A stretch of 64,000 bases of DNA from Pollenia angustigena (Eukaryota; Arthropoda; Insecta; Diptera; Polleniidae), in NCBI GenBank assembly GCA_930367215.1, contig OV884059.1, positions 226,485,803 through 226,549,802 on the forward strand, read 5' to 3'. A model generated the notes under the pieces. That model saw only the letters and a list, made by a program, of their open reading frames with translations, was not told the origin of the DNA and did no database searches. The position numbers and the translations under genes are program-made. Of the stretch, positions 43,309-53,613 are shown one piece after another; within the stretch, counting starts at the first letter, position 1; every line of letters begins with the position of its first letter.

Positions 43309-44121
43309 CAGTCGAACTCCCATAACTCGAACTTCTCTAACTCGAATTTTCTCTTACTCGAACCAATTTGATTGGCAGTAGCTCTAAAACAATAAACTAC
43401 ATACAATTCTCCTTCCGTAAATCGAACTTCCATAACTCGAAATTCTCCATAACTCGAACCAAATACTCAAGTTTGTATTCTATAACTCGAAGTTTTTTGC
43501 TTGTTTTCTTTATTTTGTTTATTTATTTCGCTTTCTTTTGCTTGTTTAGCAGGTTTGTATATTTTACTTTGCTCTTTTTTTCGGGGAAATCCCTTTTGGT
43601 TTGCCTAAATATGTTAAAATTATTTGTATGTGTTAATTTCATGGCAAGTAAACGTGTTTTATAATGTTTGTCGATGGAGGGAAATATAAGTTTATAAAAG
43701 AAGTCGAGGGTGGATTCAAGAAAAAGGAAGCAGACAATACGGAAGCTAGTACGGTCTCATAGATTTAAAAAAATAAAGAATTAATTATCAACTCGTTTGA
43801 GTCAGTATCTCATCTCTTTAGTAAAATGATTAAGACCCAAATATACAAAATTATCGACATAGCAGTCCTCAATTGGTTTACAGCAGCTAGAAGTCAAACC
43901 ATGCCGATATTTTACTTCATTGTAACTTGTTTATTACAAATACAGACCTACATGCTTAGGTATGAAGCTTTCAAATTGTGCCTGTTTTAAACAAAAAATA
44001 CAAAATGTACACAACTTTGCAATTTATTCTCTTTTCAACAAGAAAATTCTGTAACTCGAAGTCTCCATAAGTCGAAGTTTTTTTTGGGATAATGGTGATT
44101 CGAGTTATGGAAGTTCGACTG
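43309..44121 (+). mobile_element. pogo/Tigger-type element remnant
   Basis: Ends CAGTCGAACTCCCATAACTC and GAGTTATGGAAGTTCGACTG are inverted and flanked by TA on both sides. ATAACTCGAA is repeated many times inside both ends. A broken pogo DNA-binding domain is encoded at about 43660-43925. 813 bp, so the catalytic domain is deleted. Confidence 0.85.
43660..43925 (+). pseudogene. pogo transposase N-terminal (CENP-B-like) remnant
   Basis: Translation across frames: KYKFIKEVEGGFKKKEAD (first helix-turn-helix of the CENP-B-like domain), then NSFESVSHLFSKM. Next comes IDIAVLNWFTAARSQTMPI, the typical second HTH phrase 'A.L.WF...RS.N.PISG'. Frameshifts and missing linkers make it a pseudogene. Confidence 0.75.
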
Positions 44122-44581
44122 TATTTGAAATAGTTAGGGCCATAGAATTTTAACTAGCTTCGAAACTCTCAAAACAAAAAATAACGCAAATAAAATTCCG
44201 TACGTGGTTACCACCAGAGAACTGCAAAATCCACTATTTTTGTTGATTTACTCATACGCTATAATTTACATTAACTCTATGCCTGCAAAACAAAGTTCAA
44301 CGTTGGTAATTTTGACATCGTTTTGTACACATTTGATTTGTGCATGTTTGAGTTTTTTATTGAAAGTGCTTTGTTTGCATTTATTGTTGCGCACGCAATA
44401 ACGCAATTTCTTAAAGTCAGACGACATTTATTCTTTTGCTTTTGCATTTAAGTAGTCATTGTCCACTCGATGACTTAACGACGAATGTAAATTGGTATGA
44501 GTACGAGAGGCTTTGTAGGTATGATTGTTGTAGGCATAAGTTTAAATAAACTAGTTGTATTGTGCAATTTGTTTTCGTGTT
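44122..44581. other. no gene recognised
   Basis: The short plus frame at 44204-44401 and minus frame at 44475-44759 have no known domain. Confidence 0.3.
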
Positions 44582-44583
44582 TA

Positions 44584-44940
44584 CCCTGCAAATAATATTG
44601 GACCACCCGATTTTGATCAAATGGACTACTCATTGGACTAGTCCGATGTAATGCAAGCATTGTTAAAAAGTGTTTGTAATGAGACGACATGTCTTCGTTT
44701 TTTAACGAAATGTGTTCGTTTTTAAACGACTTCAAAACTAATCCTCTTGAGTATACCATGGAGTAGCTTTAATACTACTCCTTTGTAATCCAAAGCTGGA
44801 TTATATGGTCCTGCCCTAGGACATCGTAATGTTAAATAGACCATGTTTTTCCATACGTTTGGGTTACTTTTGGACTAGTCCTAGTCCCTTGTGGGCTTCA
44901 TTTTACACGCGTGTTTGGACTAGTCCTATTATTTTCAGGG
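44584..44940. mobile_element. CCCTGCAAATAATA-ended MITE, copy 1
   Basis: Ends CCCTGCAAATAATATTGGAC and GTCCTATTATTTTCAGGG, flanked by TA. It carries many GGACTAGTCC-type palindromes. The second copy is at 61145-61496 in the same orientation. Confidence 0.8.
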
Positions 44941-45379
44941 TATTTTTTTAAAAGCGTAACAAGCAACATTAACAACAATACATTGTACATACAGAACTAC
45001 TGTACTTTTTAAGAAATGATAAAAAATAAAAACGTCTTCTGTTTCTATGGAAATAGTTTCAGCTGCTGAATAGTTATCAGAGCAATGATTTTTGTGTATT
45101 TTTCTTTGTATATGTTTTTTTTACCAAAGCAATAATTGGCGAAGCCAATACGCTGTGCATGACTTGAATGAATTTTAAAATAACACCGATGTGTGTGGCT
45201 GAGAAAGTTTGATTGCATGAACACAAATGAGTGTATTTGATGATGTTGATTTAATGCAAATCTTTTGCAATCGCACAAAGTCGTTCTCTGGTTATCACAT
45301 AAAAAGACATTAAAATCTGATTTAAGGTCCTCCTGTATTGCATACTGTGATAATTATGTGAACTATTTTATTCGATTAA
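44941..45379. other. no gene recognised
   Basis: Short frames only, nothing recognised. Confidence 0.3.
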
Positions 45380-45477
45380 CCCCCAATTTCGCCAAGTTAC
45401 AGCTGTCAAAACATTTTTTTAACTGGAAGTTAAAGAAATACATAGTTAGTTTTTACTGAACTTGGTGAAATTGGGGG
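45380..45477. mobile_element. 98-bp palindromic MITE
   Basis: Ends CCCCCAATTTCGCCAAGTTA and AACTTGGTGAAATTGGGGG are inverted; related to 37374-37488. Confidence 0.65.
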
Positions 45478-45796
45478 AAATTAATAGTTTGATTAATCAA
45501 ATGTTTGATTAGTTAAGAGTTTGATTAATTGAGAATTTGATTTATTGTATAATCACAATTTTGATTAATCGTACATCCCTTGATAGGACTACATATTATA
45601 AAAATGCTTTAAAAATTGTAAATTGACTTTCTTAAGTAATAAAATTTGAAACAAAAGATAACTTTTTTTCTAACTAAAACAATTTTCTTATATGCCGTAT
45701 ATGTACATATATTTATTACAATGAAATCAAGTAGATTTAATTTGAAACCGTGCCTAAAATCTAGTGCGTTTACATTGCACTTTTATGAGATTCGAG

Positions 45797-46965
45797 CAGG
45801 GATGTCAGCGCCTTGCACAATTGTGCAAATTAATTCACATGTACGCTTACGCTCTTTTATTTTGCGAGCGTAAAATATAATTGTTTACTGAGAAACACTC
45901 TCATTCAGCGGGAAATATCGCAAATATTGCAAGGCCTGTTTTGAGGCCTCTAAATATATTTATGTATATAAATAAATATACAATAACTGTATGTAAGTAC
46001 ATCTTTTTTTTTTGTTTTATTATCTTTTTTATTTTATTTATTATCTATGTTTTTGTTTTGTTTTATTTCTGTTTTTGACATTGTACAATGATTTTAAAAC
46101 AGGGATTTCCATTTCTTTGCACAATTGTGCAATTGTGGTTATTTTTTAAGATAGAATTTTAAAATTTTATAAAAATATATATGTAAAGTGAATCCTAATC
46201 AACAAAAATTTCAAATTTTCAAAATAATTGTTTTGCATTTAAGCTAACGATATGTGTTTTGTTCGTGAAAAAAATTCGTTGATGCCTGTAACAGGGTCCC
46301 TTTTTCTTTCGTTAAAAATACGTACCTAAATGCAGAAATTATTAAGAAAAGAAAAAGCCACAAGAATTTGTTGGTATTTTGTGATTGTAAAAATATTTTT
46401 GTTACTGTACCAATCGCGTCGGTGGGGGGTTTTTTTTAAAACTCTTTTCTTAAGTAGGTAAAAATATTTAAAAAACAAGTTAAAAAAGTCTTGTTTTGCT
46501 ACAATTTATGTGTAAACCTATACACATAAAAGCAAATGTGACAGCAGGTAAAATTTTTGGGTAAGAAGATGTGTTTTATTGATGTATTAATGAAACTTTA
46601 TTGTTTCGCACTATTTTTATTGCTTACTTTTTTATGCTACAATTATATGACCGAGTCTAAAGAGTAAACCTTACTACTTTATGGTATTTATTTAACGTAA
46701 CTTTGACCTGTTATACTCAGGTGCGCATTTGGTATTTTGTAAAAAGTTATGATATACCATTAGCTAGAATTAAAATGTATGCACAGATGTTTGAAGTATG
46801 AGTAACCCAACACCGTGAATTCCCTTTCTATTTTACTTACCACTATGAATACCCTAACTTTTTACTAAAATAACTTTTTCACGTTATAATTCTCATCTAA
46901 TTCATTTTATTTTTGAATAAATAGACCAGGGAAATCCATTTCTATGTACAATTGTGTATACCTGT
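45797..46965 (+). repeat. three hAT-type left ends in the same orientation
   Basis: CAGGGATGTCAGCGCCTTGC (45797), CAGGGATTTCCATTTCTTTG (46100) and CAGGGAAATCCATTTCTATG (46927) each run into a GCACAATTGTGC-like palindrome. They look like left termini of one hAT family; no matching right terminus (ending CCCTG) was found. No host gene is seen here. Confidence 0.5.
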
Positions 46966-47051
46966 AAACTTCAAATTAGAATTTCATTTAATAGTCTTGT
47001 AGACAGCGATAACGGACGTGCAAGCGGATGAGTTTATTAAAAAAAAGATAA

Positions 47052-47871
47052 ATGATGCCATATAAAAAATATTTTATGATAAAAAATGCATTTAATTATT
47101 TTCAATGTCTCTTATGTTTTAAAACATTTGAACTTAGTCTAAACAGGTTATTCAATCTTAGAAAAGAGGTGTTGCGTTTTTGGGAAACTGAAAATTTAGA
47201 CGAATGTGAATTAATACAGTTGAATGATTATGAGTTCATTTTAGACCTTGCGTTTCTGGCGGATACAAGCAGTATTTTAAATGAGCTAAATTTGGAACTA
47301 CAAGGAAAGGGAAACAATTTAAGTGACATATATACGATTGTTTTTAATTTTAAAACCAAATTATTTTTATTAACAAATGAAATAAATAATGAAGATTTTT
47401 CCAACTTTCCTAAAACTTTGCTTATTTATGACAAGGAGAAATATTTGAAAAAATTTGAGTATTTGGCAATTTTTGAAAACCTTTTTTACAACTTTCAAGA
47501 TCGTTTTCAAGATTTTGAGGATATAAAACCACTACTTAACATATTCCAAAATCCCTTTAAGTGCGACATTGCGAGTTATGAATTCAGCATCCAGTCGGAA
47601 CTAATCATACTTAGGAGCGAAATTAATCCTACAGACAGGGAAAATATTATTGAGTTCTGGAAAAATTTAGACGGGGCGCTATATCCTATATTAAAAAAAA
47701 AATCCTTCAAATGTTTGTCGCTTTTCTCCTCAACATATCTTTGCGAACAAATATTTTCCGATTTGAAATACATTTGCTCAAAACAACGCAATAAATAACA
47801 TCCGCAAACCTAAAAAATGTTTTGTTGTTACGAAACTGCAATATAAATTTAGAAGATATTATTGGTAAATA
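47052..47871 (+). pseudogene. hAT transposase C-terminal half (ZBED/GTF2IRD2-like)
   Basis: A 248-codon frame carries the C-terminal region of the hAT family domesticated as GTF2IRD2/ZBED5/FAM200-type proteins. It has LNRLFNLRKEVLRFWE, then FILDLAFLADTSSILNELNL, LQGKGNNLSD, FQDFEDIKPLLNIFQNPFKC and QSELIILRSE. The dimerisation signature follows: FWKNLDGALYPILKKK, SLFSSTYLCEQIFSDLKYIC. A frameshift near 47790 separates the end (ITSANLKNVLLLRNCNINLE to 47871). BED finger and the catalytic first half are missing, so the ATG at 47052 is not a natural start. Confidence 0.85.
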
Positions 47872-48636
47872 AAAGTATTTATTATAGGCTAGTAAAATCT
47901 TCTCTTTTTATAATGGTGGTAAATACTTACAGAATATTTTTAAACTTAATATTTGCATTAGTATGAGCAAATGAATTTTCATTGTTAGAATTCGCAAAGG
48001 TATGTGGAGCAAAAAACGAAAAATATTGGAAAGAATTGTAATAGGTTGTAAAAAGACTTCAAATATTGTGAACTGCGCAATTTTTCCAAAAAATAAGCAA
48101 AGTTTCTGAGGTTCCAAATTAAATTTATTTAAATAATAACTGATTGTGTCTGTCCATAACTCAACATTTTTCGATAATTGTATTATTATTTATTGCTTTT
48201 AAGTCTTCATAGCAATAAATGTAAGTTAACTTTAAATGGTCTGATGAAAAATGAATGGAAAGCATGAACTATATTTCCTCGCATAATGCTGGCCCTGGTG
48301 TTTGCATCGCCCTTTCATGAAAATGTTTTGTAAGTTTTAATACCTTACCTGATTCCCAACAATTTAATCGAACATAGATGACCCTTAGAAAAGGTCTTTA
48401 ATAAGGCCTCGCAAAAGGCCTCGCAACCGCATATTTCGCCCGCTGGGCATGTAAGAGATAAGAGTAATCTCACCAACACAATCATAATTGACATCACTGG
48501 ATTAGAGAGATTTTAGGTGCGTTTGAATACTTCTACAGCAGGGATGATAAAGTTAGTACAATTGTCCTTTTTTCATTACTATAAGCATTGCAAAAGTACT
48601 GAAGTACTCCAATGACATGTTAAGTACAATTTGAAC
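47872..48636. other. no gene; repeat scraps
   Basis: The phrases GGCCTCGCAAAAGGCCTCGC and CCCGCTGGGC (48405-48448) read in reverse resemble 45925-45960 and part of 29235-29270, marking a dispersed repeat. Nothing else recognised. Confidence 0.35.
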
Positions 48637-49157
48637 CAGTGTTCGAAAATAAACAGTACATTATTTAACGTTCGGCTCACACACCCAGGAACGATATATA
48701 TTTTTTAAGTGATTGTGTAGACATACACAACCCTTATTACCGTTCGTAACTATTTTCAAGAAAGAACCGAACATTATATAATGTTCGGTTCTTCGTTAAA
48801 AAAACAGAACAATTGTAGTGATACTGTAGACAAACATTATATTTCTATAATGTTTTTTTCGTGTGTGTATTTTGTTTTTGTAAAATATTTTTGGTTTTTT
48901 TACCAGCCAAAAGAGACGAACATTAACGAGCCGAACCGAACACATTGAAGTTTGTGGATTTTCAAAAAAAACCGAACAGAATTAAATGTTCACATCTTTT
49001 GTTGAGTTTGAAAAAACAGTAATATTTTTGTGTTCGAAAGATGACTAACAGGGAAACCATATTTTTTTTAATGATTTTCTACACAAACACTTACACACTA
49101 TTCGAATACTGATTTGAACATTAAGGAGCGATATTTAGTGTTTATTTTCGAACACTG
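48637..49157 (+). mobile_element. 521-bp hAT-like element, uninterrupted copy
   Basis: Ends CAGTGTTCGAAAATAAACA and TGTTTATTTTCGAACACTG are perfect inverted repeats. Flanks ATTTGAAC and GTTTAAAG agree at only five of eight positions. A near-palindrome GAACATTATATAATGTTC lies at 48773-48790. The other copy is 38091-39653. Confidence 0.7.
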
Positions 49158-49715
49158 GTTTAAAGTCACATCGAACCAGTGCTGCCAATTTGGCAATTTA
49201 TTGGATACATTTAGCCATGAAGAAGTCAATCTAGCAATTAGTCATTTTTTTGCCATTTTTTATTAAGCCAAATTTCCTGGAATTTTTTAAAAGTTTATTA
49301 AGCGATTATTAGCCACTGTTAAGCAATTTTTTCTAAATATTTAACCATTTTTAGCAGTCAGGAGTTGGCATTACTGCATGAAACCAACATTTTACTTTTT
49401 CAACAGTTTATATTTATCTTCACAGCAGAAGCGAAAGCAGGAGTTTACTTTTTGAACATAAAACTGAAACTTCCAAGCAACAGCATAAAAATTCAAACTT
49501 TGGGCTTTTTTGTTGTGTGTTTTTTTTTAACACTGGGGGATCATTATACGATTCGAAAGAAAAGATTTACTAATTCGTACAAATTGTATTATGTAGTAGG
49601 TTTTTCGAAAATTTATTTTCGAACGTTCGGAAATATTTTCTTTTTGGGGGATTTTTTGCCCCTTTTCGTAAATTATAAAATAACCCTTTTACAATTGCAA
49701 CTATGTAATACGAAA
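49158..49715. other. no gene recognised
   Basis: The 118-codon frame at 49365-49721 is low-complexity and Phe-rich with no domain. Confidence 0.3.
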
Positions 49716-49857
49716 GTCTAGGATCACACTATGAAAGTTTTCTTTAAGAAAGTCTGAGTTTATGGGTGAGAGAGGAGAGAAAAAAGCATGTTCTCTTCCC
49801 CTCTCACCAATAAACTCAAACTTTCTGAAAGAATACTTTCATAGTGTGAACCCATAC
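49716..49857. mobile_element. 142-bp palindromic MITE, copy 2
   Basis: Same family and length as 33004-33145, inverted. Edges GTCTAGGATCACACTATG and ATAGTGTGAACCCATAC, flanks AAA. Confidence 0.8.
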
Positions 49858-50067
49858 AAAGCAAATGTCAGTTCATTTAAATTTTTCGTAAATTATTCGA
49901 AAGCGGCTGTGCTTGCGAAAACAATAAAAAAAATTTTAAATGTAAGTAATTTAATAAAACTTTTTACAAATTATTAGTTGTTTTTCTTTGGCTGTAGGTC
50001 CTCGTAAATAAATAAAATAAAAAATAAAAATTCGTGATATTTTCGTTTTTTATATTATTATTATTTT

Positions 50068-50110
50068 CCCAATATTTCGGTAAGCATCGCTAACCATCTT
50101 CAGGGGTCTG
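50068..50110 (-). ncRNA. hammerhead-like motif of the Penelope-like element
   Basis: Minus strand: CUGAAGA (50097-50103), a hairpin GGUUAGC-GAU-GCUUACC with one mismatch as stem II, GAAA, AUAU as a minimal stem III and U at the cleavage position. A GGG/CCC stem I completes it. Hammerheads are known from Penelope-like terminal repeats. Stem II is separated from the core by one U and stem I is short, so activity is doubtful. Confidence 0.5.
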
Positions 50111-50166
50111 AATAAATAAATACAATAATAATTATTATTAACATTAAACAAAAAACAAAACATAAT

Positions 50167-50301
50167 ATGTGCGTTCGTTTACTTTTCCAGTAAAATCCAG
50201 TAGGTGAGTAATATGAAAATTTGTGTACGCGAACGCATTTCAGTAAAATCCAGTACAAATTTGCACAAATTTGTACAAATTTTGGGGTAAACGAACGCAG
50301 C
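50167..50301. mobile_element. 135-bp MITE in the Penelope-like 3' region
   Basis: GTGCGTTCGTTTACTTTTCC at the left and GGGGTAAACGAACGCAGC at the right are inverted; CCAGTAAAATCCAGTA repeats inside. TAATAT flanks both sides. Confidence 0.55.
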
Positions 50302-50559
50302 TAATATAACAAAGATAATTACATGTAAAATAAAATAAACACAAAACTTCACAATAACACTTGTGCCACTTCTTATTAGATTTTATTAACTAAATCTATT
50401 TTATCGATCGTCTGTTTTTGTTTATTAATTATCTGTATATGTGTGCATAATTTTCTGTGTCTTGTCGGTAATTTAGACGAAGCTGTGGATTAACGTCAAT
50501 AATATGTAGCATCTCTAATGTAAATGTCCTCGAATAATTTCTTTCTTCATGTAATATTT

Positions 50560-51006
50560 TTACTCCTTCAAAATGTGGTTTGTGATTTTCAACGTACAGT
50601 GGGCTGCTAGTGCAGTTTTTTGTTCAATAGGTTTGTCAATAGCTTTATGGTCAGATTTATGCGAAGAAATTCTTGTCTTAAGTTTTTTTTTTGTCGTCCC
50701 AACGTATACTTTATCGCATATATTGAGCCCGTCACCACTACAGGGAATTTTATATACCACATTTGACTTGTCTTCCTTTTTAATTTTTGATTTTGTTTTG
50801 CTAAATAACTGATTCACAGTGTTGTCCGTTCTAAATGCTAGTTCAAATTTTTCTTCGTCATAAATATCTGAGTTTTTCCATCTTTCCGAGAGTCCAGAAA
50901 CATATGATATGCTTTTATATCTTTTTGGTTCTCTTATCACCTGTTGCCTGTTGTTTTTTGCACGTTTTATAAGATTTTTAATTGTCGTTTTTGGGAAGCT
51001 ATTCAT
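50560..51006 (-). pseudogene. Penelope-like element, C-terminal thumb and GIY-YIG endonuclease
   Basis: A 148-codon minus frame. Residues 50-85 (SYVSGLSERWKNSDIYDEEK, then LAFRTDNTVNQLFSKTK) are the linker typical of Penelope elements. KSNVVYKIPC ... CDKVYVGTTKKKLKTRISSH is the GIY-YIG motif region, with KTALAAHC following. In life the protein nicks DNA and primes reverse transcription. The remaining reverse transcriptase is only a fragment upstream, so this is a relic. Confidence 0.88.
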
Positions 51007-51265
51007 GGTTAAAATATTCGTTATTTTTGTTATATTGTTTTTATGGAATTCCGTGTCACTTATTTTAAGAACTCGTCGTATGAAATTCGATGCTGTATTT
51101 ATAATAATTCTTCTGGGATGCTTAGAATAAAAATGCTTGGAAATAATGAAACCACGTCAAATGAAAGAGGAACTTCGTCATCGGCGATGTAAGTGTTATT
51201 TATTCTTGAACTAAATTCTACAGCATCATGAATATTATATATCGAATTTTCCGTCAAGTGTTTTA

Positions 51266-51489
51266 CAAAAAAAAAAAAAAAAAAAATTTAAAACATAAGA
51301 TTTTCTCTATATTCAGAACTGTGAGTGACTTGAAATCACAATTTATACCCTGTGTTTGTTGTCACAACTCTTGGTTTTTAGTACGAACATTTTTATACAT
51401 AGTCATTTTTTCAAATTTGGATGCTTTAGGGAAAGCTCAAACAAAGCAATGTTTACAAAACCAACACAGTATGAGGTGATGGTTGATTT
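51266..51489. other. poly-A run and unassigned DNA
   Basis: A pure A run (about 51269-51288) followed by AT-rich DNA; nothing recognised. Confidence 0.4.
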
Positions 51490-51645
51490 TATGGTTGCAC
51501 ATGCTACCATAGCCCCGGTAGGCTAGCTAGTAGTGAGCTAGTCTATCAACCCCGTGGTTGCGGGTTCGATTCCCGCCAGAGACTCTGGTTTCTTTCCTGC
51601 AGACAAGCGTCAAGCCTCGCGGGGATTAGCATAGGGAATTAAAAA
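51490..51645 (+). repeat. SINE-like segment with tRNA-type B box
   Basis: GCGGGTTCGATTCCCGCC (51566-51583) is a perfect T-arm/B-box. About 35 bp upstream, GGCTAGCTAGTAGTGAGC approximates an A box. A full cloverleaf is not convincing (no clean acceptor stem), so a tRNA-derived SINE head is likelier than a tRNA gene. Confidence 0.45.
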
Positions 51646-51850
51646 GAAATATAAAAAATACAGATTTAGCAAAGGGGCACCTCAATGTTGCTAATGCTAA
51701 AAGTAAGTCCAAGGATTTGTTGCAAATATTGTCAAAGGATTTAGATGCGGTTGGTCCACCGTATCGTGAATTGGAAAAACACGTTAAAGTAAAATGTCTG
51801 TTTTCTGTTAAGTATAAATGCCCATCGTTACTTGGCCTTATTACTTGAAT
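51640..51850 (+). pseudogene. Myb/SANT-like protein of a Harbinger element
   Basis: Plus frame AKGHLNVANAKSKSKDLLQI, then LSKDLDAVGPPYRELEKHVKVK, resembles the 'L..LG.GP.R....WKK.W.D.K...K' segment of Myb/SANT-like partners encoded by PIF/Harbinger transposons. It is broken on both sides and faces the transposase remnant that follows, as in two-gene Harbinger elements. Confidence 0.55.
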
Positions 51851-52324
51851 GTGAGTGCCATCTACTGCTCTAATTACTCCAGGTATTCCACATGTATTAA
51901 AAAACATCTTTTCGCCCTATCTTTTTTTTCTTCAATCATTTCAAAGATAATATGCGTCGGACAAAGACTTTGTTCGATTATTTCGCATACCTCAAATAAG
52001 CACATGGAAATTGATCAGTGTGAAAATCGCACAAGACAATCTTGGCTAATCTGATTTTGGTATCCAACTTGTGCCAAAAATGTTTATGTGTCGATCTTTC
52101 AGTTGGCTTTAAATCATCTTTTTTACAATTGTAGACATACATAAATTAATTTTTTTTAAGCCGAAAGTTTTTCACGAAACTTAAAGTAGTATTATTATGA
52201 TTAGATTTGAAAAAATAAATTTTTTCTTACGTATTATTATCAAGGCTCATAATATCGGATTATCTCTTACTGTTTTCCGTTGAACTCTTTCTGCAATTGC
52301 ATCACTTTCTTCATCGCTATCCAT
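51800..52324 (-). pseudogene. PIF/Harbinger transposase remnant
   Basis: The minus strand begins MDSDEESDAIAERVQRKTVR at 52324 (usual acidic start and 'R.LRD' phrase). After gaps it gives MFFNTCGIPGVIRAVDGTHI followed by QVIRPSNDGHLYLTENRHFT, the first catalytic Asp block (VDGTH) and its sequel. Frame changes and a missing rest of the core make it inactive. The upstream flank (52540-52660) has GGGTTATTATGTAAAATACG-like sequence in reverse that may be a worn terminus. Confidence 0.8.
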
Positions 52325-53075
52325 GTTCTTAAACTGTTATTGTTTTAATAATTATTTGTTATTTTTTTTTTTTTTTTTTGAAGTTTTCACTTTTAATTAC
52401 TTTTTGCGGAAAATTTAACGTTTTTTTATAAACGCTTGTTTTTCAAAAATGTTCTGTCAATATTGACAGGTACTGTCAAACTTATTGTGTATAAATATGG
52501 CAGCACTTTGTTTTCCCCTTTTTTTTACCAAATAAAAATCTGTGGGGCTTTCGAACGGATTAGAAAATACCGTTTAATTTTCGATACGGAAATTTCTTTC
52601 GAAAGTATTTTCGTTTCGAATCGTATTTTACATAATAACCCCCCTGCTCTTCGTCTAAATTCCCAATTATTTACTTACTTGTTCTTTTTATTTAAAATAT
52701 AAATGAACTGTGCAACTGAATTTGAATACACTTGTTATTCTAATCATTTTTTGGGTTTTAAAACAATTAGGGTCAAAAAAGTACAATTTGTATCATCCCT
52801 GATGTAAATGCTGCGTTTTTAAATGAATTTTAAGTTGTTTAAACTCATGGCCCAATTAGAAGGTCTGCTCGAAACGCCTGCTGATTTTTTACAGAGTTGT
52901 GTTTTTAGGAATAATACATGGGCATAAATGGGCAAAATGTCTAAAGTTGTTTACATTTTTTAACGTCATTGTGGTTTTTTTTTAAATTTTTTACTTTTTT
53001 AATATGATTTTTTAATTAAAAAAATTAGAAATTAAATTCAATAATTGTGATAAAAATGTGAACAAAAATTTTAAA
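52325..53075. other. no gene recognised
   Basis: Poly-T and AT-rich DNA. At 52783-52801 GTACAATTTGTATCATCCCTG is partly complementary to CAGGGATGATAAAGTTAG at 48543, possibly paired hAT ends, but their flanks do not match. (Quoted runs shortened where needed: ACAATTTGTATCATCCCTG.). Confidence 0.3.
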
Positions 53076-53089
53076 TAATTATGTATAAT

Positions 53090-53599
53090 TTTTAATATTT
53101 TCAATTAGGCTTAATTTCATGAAATTTAATTTTTCATTAAATTATTTTTATGAAGAAAAGAATTTTACAACATGAAAATTAATCAAAATTGTTATTGATA
53201 ATCTTTCATTCTTGACGTGGCTGGGGCTCGAACCCCGGCCGGCAGGTTACCATGACATGTTTCGATTGCAACCACTCAATCTCCTCAGATGGATTTGCCG
53301 TCTTACACTCGCAGCCATCGACGACTGCTGACGTCAATAGTCAAACATCAATCCTTAAACCAAATTGTATTCTAACATTTGGTAGATCGAAATTTGCTTT
53401 CCTGAATGATTATCCATTTTAATTGATTTTACATGTTTTTTCCTTACTTCTGTTTTTCGTACTTTTGTCAAGAATTTTTCTTTCTTCATAAACATAATTT
53501 AATGAAAAATTAAATTTCATGAACTTAAGCCTAATTGAAAATATTAAAAATTTGGATTAAAAACCATAAATAGTTCAACAAAATAACCACAATACTAAT
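53090..53599 (-). repeat. tRNA-core repeat with long inverted ends, copy 2
   Basis: Simple version of the repeat at 26960-27687. The left end TTTTAATATTTTCAATTAGG, read as about 70 bp, recurs inverted before a 3' tail GATTAAAAACCATAAATAG...AATACTAAT that is not part of the inverted pair. The core, read on the minus strand (about 53210-53300), has GATTGAGTGGTTGCAATC (a perfect 5-bp D-arm-like hairpin) and GGGGTTCGAGCCCC (T-arm/B box). An exact 14-bp direct repeat TAATTATGTATAAT flanks it (53076-53089, 53600-53613). Confidence 0.7.
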
Positions 53600-53613
53600 T
53601 AATTATGTATAAT

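Larger units (their letters stand above)
49990..51265 (-). mobile_element. Penelope-like retroelement remnant
   Basis: The minus strand carries, in order, a reverse-transcriptase palm piece (INNTYIADDEVPLSFDVVSL, about 51130-51210) and then, after a deletion and frame change, the thumb/linker and GIY-YIG endonuclease (50560-51006). A 3' region with a hammerhead-like motif (50068-50110) follows. A poly-A run borders it at 51269. A short element (50167-50301) with inverted ends GCGTTCGTTTAC/GTAAACGAACGC is inserted in the 3' part. The copy is dead because the palm core is missing. Confidence 0.85.

Noticed and set aside
47052..47054. ATG of the hAT frame as a true start codon
   Set aside because: The frame begins in the middle of the transposase; the N-terminal half is missing, so this ATG is accidental.
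51566..51583. tRNA gene
   Set aside because: A perfect T-arm is present, but no convincing acceptor stem or anticodon arm; a SINE-like head is more likely.
48542..52801. possible 4.3-kb hAT element with CAGGGATGAT ends
   Set aside because: The ends are partly complementary, but the 8-bp flanks (TTCTACAG, ATGTAAAT) do not match and the contents are unrelated elements.
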